From: Megasphaera sp. MJR8396C
GTDB taxonomy: Bacteria > Bacillota > Negativicutes > Veillonellales > Megasphaeraceae
NCBI RefSeq assembly: GCF_001546855.1
Contig: NZ_KQ958144.1
Coordinates: forward strand, 1-64,000
Length of the DNA stretch: 64,000 nucleotides
Direction of reading: 5' to 3'
In this document: piece after piece, positions 59,950-64,000 of the stretch
Numbering within the stretch: the stretch's first letter is position 1
Layout of the letters: each line of letters starts with the position of its first letter
Made by a program: the position numbers and the translations under genes
The notes under the pieces: generated by a model
The model's input: only the letters and a program-made list of their open reading frames with translations
What the model was told of the DNA's origin: nothing
The model's database searches: none

Positions 59950-61353
59950 CTATTTTTCATTGCGGGCAGCTGCTAATTCATCGACGAGCATGCCGTATTC
60001 GGGAGCTGCCATAAAGTTAGTAATCGTAATCAGACGGGCGTGGGGAGCGCTGGCTTTGGCTCGTTCGGCCAGGTCTTTGTGGCAAACGACGAGTTGTGCA
60101 TCTGCCGGAACTTCAGAAACGGATGCGTGGCTGACGGTGATGTCGGTCAGTCCTGCTTTTTTGAATTTTTTCTGCAGGACGGCGGCGCCCATGGCACTAG
60201 AACCCATGCCGGCATCGCAGGCGAAGACGACGTTGGTGATATGTTTTAAATCGACGGATACAGGAGCCGTTGCGGCTGCATTCTTCGATTCGGCTTTCAT
60301 ATCCTGCATCTTCTGCTGGGCTTCTTCGAGGGATTCACCCGATTTTGCATTGGACAGTTTGATGATGGGCGATGCGATGACGAAGGAAACGACCGTTGCA
60401 ATGACGATGCTTAAGATGACGGCTAAGGTCGAGCCCTTAGGCGCCATAGCCAGGTAGGAAATGAGGCTGCCGGGAGCCGGCGGGCCGGAAAGACCGAGGT
60501 CAAAGATCATGTTGTAGAACAGGGCTGCTACGCTGCCGCCGATGGTGGCTAAGAGAAGGGCCGGGTTCATGAGGATGTACGGGAAATAGATTTCGTGAAT
60601 GCCGCCGAATAAGTGGATGATTAAAGCACCGGGGGCGGATTGGCGGGTCATCTTGTCTTTGGCAAATAACCAGTAGGCTAAGAGGACGCCGGCGCCGGGT
60701 CCAGGGTTAGTTTCAATCATATAGAAGATGGATTTACCCGATTCGGCTACTTGTTCAGCGCCAAGGGGAGTGAAGATGCCGTGGTTGATGGCGTTGTTGA
60801 GGAACAGGACTTTTGCCGGTTCTACGAAGAGACCGATGAGGGGGAAGATGCCGGCCTGCAAGAGGAATTGAACGCCTGCCGTCAAGAAGGCCAGGATGAC
60901 GCCCATGACCGGACCGATCAGTTCAAAGCCGATGATGGCCATGATCATGCCCAGGATACCGACGGAGAAGTTATTGACGAGCATTTCAAAACCCGGTTTG
61001 ATGTGGCCGTCGACAGCTTGGTCAAATTTTTTGATGACAAGGCCTGCCAGCGGACCCATGACCATGGCTCCTAAGAACATGGTGTATGTCGTACCGGTGA
61101 TGACGCCGACCGTTGCGATGGCGCCCATGACGGCACCGCGAAGGCCGCCGACGATCTTGCCGCCTTGGAAGGCGATGAGTAAGGGAAGAGCGTAGGTCAG
61201 GAACGGTCCGACCATTTTAGCTAACTGTTCGTTTGGCAGCCAGCCACTGGGAATGAAGAGTGCCGTGATAAGACCCCAGGCGATGAAGGCGCCGATGTTC
61301 GGCATGACCATACTGCTGAGGAAGCGGCCGAAGGATTGTATTTGTGCTTTCAT
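59950..61353 (-). CDS. PTS EIICB component, mannitol family
   Basis: Start is ATG at 61353 (MKAQIQSFGRFLSSMVMPNI) after GGAGG; 467 residues. The EIIC part has about eight spans with LIIHLFGGIHEIYFPYILMNP, the mannitol-family GIHE motif. The EIIB domain (from about 375) has the phosphocysteine in VVFACDAGMGSSAMGAAVL. It imports and phosphorylates a hexitol or similar sugar. The family resembles MtlA, but with a SorE-like dehydrogenase instead of mannitol-1-phosphate dehydrogenase beside it. Confidence 0.92.
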   Translation of the reverse strand: MKAQIQSFGRFLSSMVMPNIGAFIAWGLITALFIPSGWLPNEQLAKMVGPFLTYALPLLIAFQGGKIVGGLRGAVMGAIATVGVITGTTYTMFLGAMVMGPLAGLVIKKFDQAVDGHIKPGFEMLVNNFSVGILGMIMAIIGFELIGPVMGVILAFLTAGVQFLLQAGIFPLIGLFVEPAKVLFLNNAINHGIFTPLGAEQVAESGKSIFYMIETNPGPGAGVLLAYWLFAKDKMTRQSAPGALIIHLFGGIHEIYFPYILMNPALLLATIGGSVAALFYNMIFDLGLSGPPAPGSLISYLAMAPKGSTLAVILSIVIATVVSFVIASPIIKLSNAKSGESLEEAQQKMQDMKAESKNAAATAPVSVDLKHITNVVFACDAGMGSSAMGAAVLQKKFKKAGLTDITVSHASVSEVPADAQLVVCHKDLAERAKASAPHARLITITNFMAAPEYGMLVDELAAARNEK

Positions 61354-61370
61354 AGTAAGCCTCCAATTTT

Positions 61371-61472
61371 GTAACCATAAATTCCATTGACGGAGCAGGA
61401 CTCGGCACTCCGGACTGCGCTGTGCTGCTCTCTTGATGGTTACAGTATACCTTCCGTACATACCGAAATCAA
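61371..61472 (-). promoter_or_regulatory. PTS operon promoter and nested inverted-repeat leader
   Basis: On the minus strand TTGATT (61472-61467), 17-base spacer, TATACT (61449-61444). The leader begins with GTAACCAT (61443-61436), which pairs with ATGGTTAC (61378-61371); inside are GAGCAG (61430-61425) and CTGCTC (61398-61393). The nested repeats could be an operator or an RNA structure for the PRD-type regulator encoded upstream. Confidence 0.65.
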
Positions 61473-61568
61473 TTAAAAGTAATTTAACTTTGTCCACATT
61501 AAAGATGACAACCGTGAAGGAATCAGTATCTATCTGGGCTGAGCGGTCTCTGCCGCCGTCCCGGGATG

Positions 61569-61577
61569 TGGTATAAT
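61569..61577 (+). promoter_or_regulatory. Extended -10 promoter of the LytTR gene
   Basis: TGGTATAAT (TATAAT 61572-61577), TGn-extended -10; it diverges from the PTS promoter. Confidence 0.6.
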
Positions 61578-61608
61578 AAGAACAAAACGAAGGAATGGAG
61601 ACGATAAT

Positions 61609-62388
61609 ATGGGTTTTTCAGTCGTAATTATTGATCACGAGCCGCTCATGGCAGCCCGATTAAAAAAGTGCCTGCTTACGGTGGCCCCGGATATGACTGT
61701 CGCCGCCATTTGTTATGAAGGAGAACTGGCAGCAGCCTGCCTTGCCGAATATAAACCGGACCTCGTCTTCCTGACGATTGAAATGCCGCGCCTAAGCGGT
61801 CTTGCCATTGCCGAGGCGATTCAGCGGGGAGATGGGCCCAAACCGGATCTCGTCTTTGTGACCGGGGAACGCGATTTCGTGTCCCATACGCTGAGGCTGA
61901 CGGCCCTGGACTATTTAGTCAAGCCCGTGACCGAAGGGGAAGTGGCGCAGGCTGTCCGAAAGTTCAAGGCCCTGCACATAAAAAAAGAATCTTCTCCGAG
62001 AGAAGATTCTTCTGTGGCTGATTCCAAAGAAAGCGATACCCTTTCGCTGCGGGCACGGCGGTTTTCCGTCAATGAAGGCGATAAGATCAAGCTCATTGCA
62101 TCGGATGATATTCGGTTGATTTATGCGGAAAAGCGCCGGACCTTTTTAGTTACCCTCGAAGGGAAGACCTATTCCACGCATTTCAGCCTGATTCAATTTG
62201 AACAGCGCCTGCCAGAATCGGTATTCTTCCGCTGTCACCGTAACTATATCGTCAATATCGATGAGGTTCGGCAAATCGAACCCTGGTTCAATCACCAGTA
62301 TGTATTGATTCTCCGCGGGCAGGAAAAGGATCCCGTCCCCGTTGGCCGCTCTTATCTCAAAAAATTACGACAGTATATTTATCTATAA
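61609..62388 (+). CDS. LytTR regulator with degenerate receiver
   Basis: A 259-residue protein of receiver plus LytTR form. The receiver (1-120) has VVIIDHEPLMAARL in place of the usual acidic D-D pair, and DLVFLTIEMPRLSGL where the phosphorylated Asp should be: it is Thr. The later Thr and Lys (FVTGERDF, YLVKPV) remain. Residues 125-150 are a polar linker, encoded by an inverted repeat. The LytTR DNA-binding domain (about 155-255) has VTLEGKTYSTHFSLIQFEQRL and FFRCHRNYIVNIDEVRQIEPW. Without the Asp it is unlikely to be switched by a histidine kinase; none is present. It lies between and divergent from the PTS operon. Confidence 0.9.
   Translation: MGFSVVIIDHEPLMAARLKKCLLTVAPDMTVAAICYEGELAAACLAEYKPDLVFLTIEMPRLSGLAIAEAIQRGDGPKPDLVFVTGERDFVSHTLRLTALDYLVKPVTEGEVAQAVRKFKALHIKKESSPREDSSVADSKESDTLSLRARRFSVNEGDKIKLIASDDIRLIYAEKRRTFLVTLEGKTYSTHFSLIQFEQRLPESVFFRCHRNYIVNIDEVRQIEPWFNHQYVLILRGQEKDPVPVGRSYLKKLRQYIYL
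61978..62010 (-). terminator. Minus-strand terminator inside the LytTR gene
   Basis: Perfect 11-base stem: AGAATCTTCTC, loop TCG, GAGAAGATTCT on the minus strand, followed by TTTTTTTAT. It would end the PRD regulator transcript coming from 62383. Confidence 0.75.
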
Positions 62389-64000
62389 TCCGAGGGCCTG
62401 GGCAAAGTAGGCCTTTAAAATCCGCTGCAGCTGGCCGCGGATTTTTTCTTCATCATGGCCGTGGATGGCCTGGGCAAAAGAGGGATCACTGACCAGGGCA
62501 CTACTGATGGAGCCGAGGACGTCGGTGTGGAGCTGGCTCTGTTCGTCTTGGGGCATGACCAGGAATAAAATCGTGGAAATGCCGTGAAAATAAGGGTCTG
62601 TAAACGTGCTTCCATCAGGAACGGCCGTATAGAACAGGGACTGGGTTACGGCTGTCGTGCGGCAGTGGAGCAGGGCAAAGCCTTGTTCCGGGAAAATCTG
62701 GCTGTTCAGCCGTTCACGGTTTATGATGGCGTCAAACAGTTGGGCCGAAAGTTCTTCCTCTTCCGTGGCCGCCGAAGCCAGGGTATGGACGGCTTCGGCA
62801 AAGGTCGCTTTTTCGGGCAGTGTGAACTGCTGATACTGTCGCAGGATGCCGGCGATTTCCTGTGACAGGAGCTGCGTTTTATCTAAGGTAGAAATAAAAT
62901 CGTCCCCTGTCGGTTTATCGACGGCGGGTTGTTTTTTAGGGACATGAGCGTACTCTTCGATTTTGCCTTCAATACGATGGAGCTCAGACGGTGAAATCAG
63001 GGGAGATACGAAGAGGACATCGGCATCGGGCAGCGATAAGGGCAGACTGGACACGAAGAAATCCGTTTCCTTTCGAACGGCTTCGGTTACGGCATCACTG
63101 CCATAGGCCTGAAGTTGTACATTTTTAGGCAGTTTGTTCTGCAGTCTCGTCATCATCAGGCGGGCGATGCCAAAGCCGCTGGCACAGACGATGCCAATGG
63201 ACACTTTTCGCGTGAAGGCTTCGTTTCCTTTGATCCTCTCTAAAGCGGCACCAAAATGAATGGTCAAGTAGCCGACTTCATCCTCCGATACCGGCGTCTG
63301 TAAGGCCAGGGACAAGACGTTGGCCGCCCGCTTGGCTTTTTGAAAGACGTCGGCGTATTCACGCTTGATATCGTCGAGGATGGGGTTGATGATGTTTAAA
63401 TGGTGCTGGAGCCGGATGATGGTCGGCTGCAGATGAACGAAGAGGCCTTGGAGAAATTCGTCGTCACAGCGAAGGTCATAGGCCAGACGGGTGTCGAAGG
63501 CTTCAATCATGTCGTCGATGAGGCGTAAGAGTTCCGATTCATCGACGTTGCTGGGGAGATCCCAAAGGTCGCTGTCGTGATAGCGGATTTTTGCGCCCTT
63601 GATGTGAAGGAGGAGATAAGAAGCCTCGATGGGCGGCATGGTAAGCTGGAATTCTGCTTCCATGGCGGTCACGATCCGTCGGGCCAGATCGGCATCGTCA
63701 CTATCTTCAATGACGGGGATGACCTCGTCGTCCATCTCGTCGGGCTGTCCTTTGGCAATGCGCTCGACGGCGATGGCAATGTGGATGATCAGGCCGATTT
63801 TTGCCGTATCCGTAAATTGACGGATTTTTTTTTCGTCCATTTTTTTGAGCACGTCGTAAACGCGTTCGATCGTATGGGTGTTCAGCAGTTGGTAGACGCC
63901 GGTATCGGTGATATGGGCCAAGGCCTTCGATAAGGATTCATCGGCGTTTTGTAAATCCTTGAAGGCGTCGGCGCTCGTCGTTTCACTGATGAAGCGGTGC
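62383..64000 (-). CDS. PTS-regulated transcriptional activator (MtlR/BglG type), 5' end outside window
   Basis: The frame is open to the window end; its TTG-like start at 63921 is not a real start because the frame continues upstream. The visible 539 or so residues hold the end of a PRD1 (near 63800), PRD2 (about 63600-63250), an EIIB-like domain (GIVCASGFGIARLMMTRLQ) and an EIIA-like domain (FALLHCRTTAVTQS with its His). Such proteins activate a PTS operon according to phosphorylation by HPr and the PTS. It is convergent with the LytTR gene (6-base overlap). The N-terminal DNA-binding part lies outside. Confidence 0.9.
   Translation of the reverse strand, partial: HRFISETTSADAFKDLQNADESLSKALAHITDTGVYQLLNTHTIERVYDVLKKMDEKKIRQFTDTAKIGLIIHIAIAVERIAKGQPDEMDDEVIPVIEDSDDADLARRIVTAMEAEFQLTMPPIEASYLLLHIKGAKIRYHDSDLWDLPSNVDESELLRLIDDMIEAFDTRLAYDLRCDDEFLQGLFVHLQPTIIRLQHHLNIINPILDDIKREYADVFQKAKRAANVLSLALQTPVSEDEVGYLTIHFGAALERIKGNEAFTRKVSIGIVCASGFGIARLMMTRLQNKLPKNVQLQAYGSDAVTEAVRKETDFFVSSLPLSLPDADVLFVSPLISPSELHRIEGKIEEYAHVPKKQPAVDKPTGDDFISTLDKTQLLSQEIAGILRQYQQFTLPEKATFAEAVHTLASAATEEEELSAQLFDAIINRERLNSQIFPEQGFALLHCRTTAVTQSLFYTAVPDGSTFTDPYFHGISTILFLVMPQDEQSQLHTDVLGSISSALVSDPSFAQAIHGHDEEKIRGQLQRILKAYFAQALGL

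Noticed and set aside
62383-63921. Complete 512-residue gene starting at 63921
   Set aside because: The assumed start is a TTG and the frame stays open to the window edge with homologous-looking residues; the gene is truncated by the window.

Overview
The window reads as chromosome of a GC-balanced member of the Firmicutes with diderm-clostridial (Negativicutes) character; my best guess is a Megasphaera-like Veillonellaceae. The basis is indirect: clostridial-style gene order around secY-adk-map-KOW-infA-rpmJ, T-box, SAM-I and PyrR RNA regulators, a CggR-type glycolytic regulator, strong GGAGG ribosome binding sites and a C-minus type S14. There is no 16S rRNA in the window, so the genus is inference.

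Layout. 1-15.4 kb: 3' end of tuf, then one continuous ribosomal superoperon (rpsJ to rplQ) that includes secY, adk, map, a small KOW protein, infA and rpoA; rpsD is not between rpsK and rpoA. 15.4-20.5 kb: small housekeeping genes (DUF3783, NUDIX, HD, a sugar-nucleotide epimerase), pyrF-pyrE and a TauE/SafE-like membrane protein. 20.8-24.3 kb: a two-gene modified-DNA restriction cassette (EVE-McrB and McrC). 24.4-31.7 kb: a secreted stalk-domain protein, then pyrB-pyrC-carA-carB behind a PyrR-type attenuator that carries two PyrR binding loops. 31.8-33.2 kb: a secreted protein and an LD-carboxypeptidase whose start is out of frame. 33.25-37.2 kb: argC, a short ArgJ-like protein, argB and argD behind a promoter with twin ARG boxes. 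37.3-39.6 kb: ornithine decarboxylase. 39.6-41.7 kb, minus strand: a SAM-I riboswitch controlling metQ and probably metF.

41.7-45.7 kb: a tryptophan-type T-box in front of a dedicated ECF transporter in which the TrpP-like S component is fused to an ATPase, followed by a GDSL hydrolase. 45.7-47.5 kb, minus strand: an MFS transporter behind a second T-box that reads best as isoleucine. 47.5-47.9 kb: tmRNA. 48-54.9 kb: a YdcF protein and the lower-glycolysis cluster gapA-gpmI-cggR-pgk-tpiA with a CggR-like operator before gapA. 54.9-58 kb: XpaC/TM2 and DUF805 membrane proteins and an HpaI-type aldolase. 58.1-64 kb: a mannitol-family PTS (EIICB, EIIA), a sorbose-1-phosphate-reductase-like dehydrogenase, a LytTR regulator whose receiver lacks the phosphoacceptor Asp, and a PRD/EIIB/EIIA regulator cut by the window end.

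The unifying theme is RNA-level control of amino-acid and nucleotide metabolism: two T-boxes, one S-box and one PyrR attenuator within about 23 kb. The least ordinary items are the ArgJ-like protein without the ArgJ nucleophile region, the fused tryptophan ECF transporter, the degenerate response regulator beside the PTS, and the EVE-McrBC cassette. No tRNA, rRNA, CRISPR array, insertion sequence or prophage was seen.
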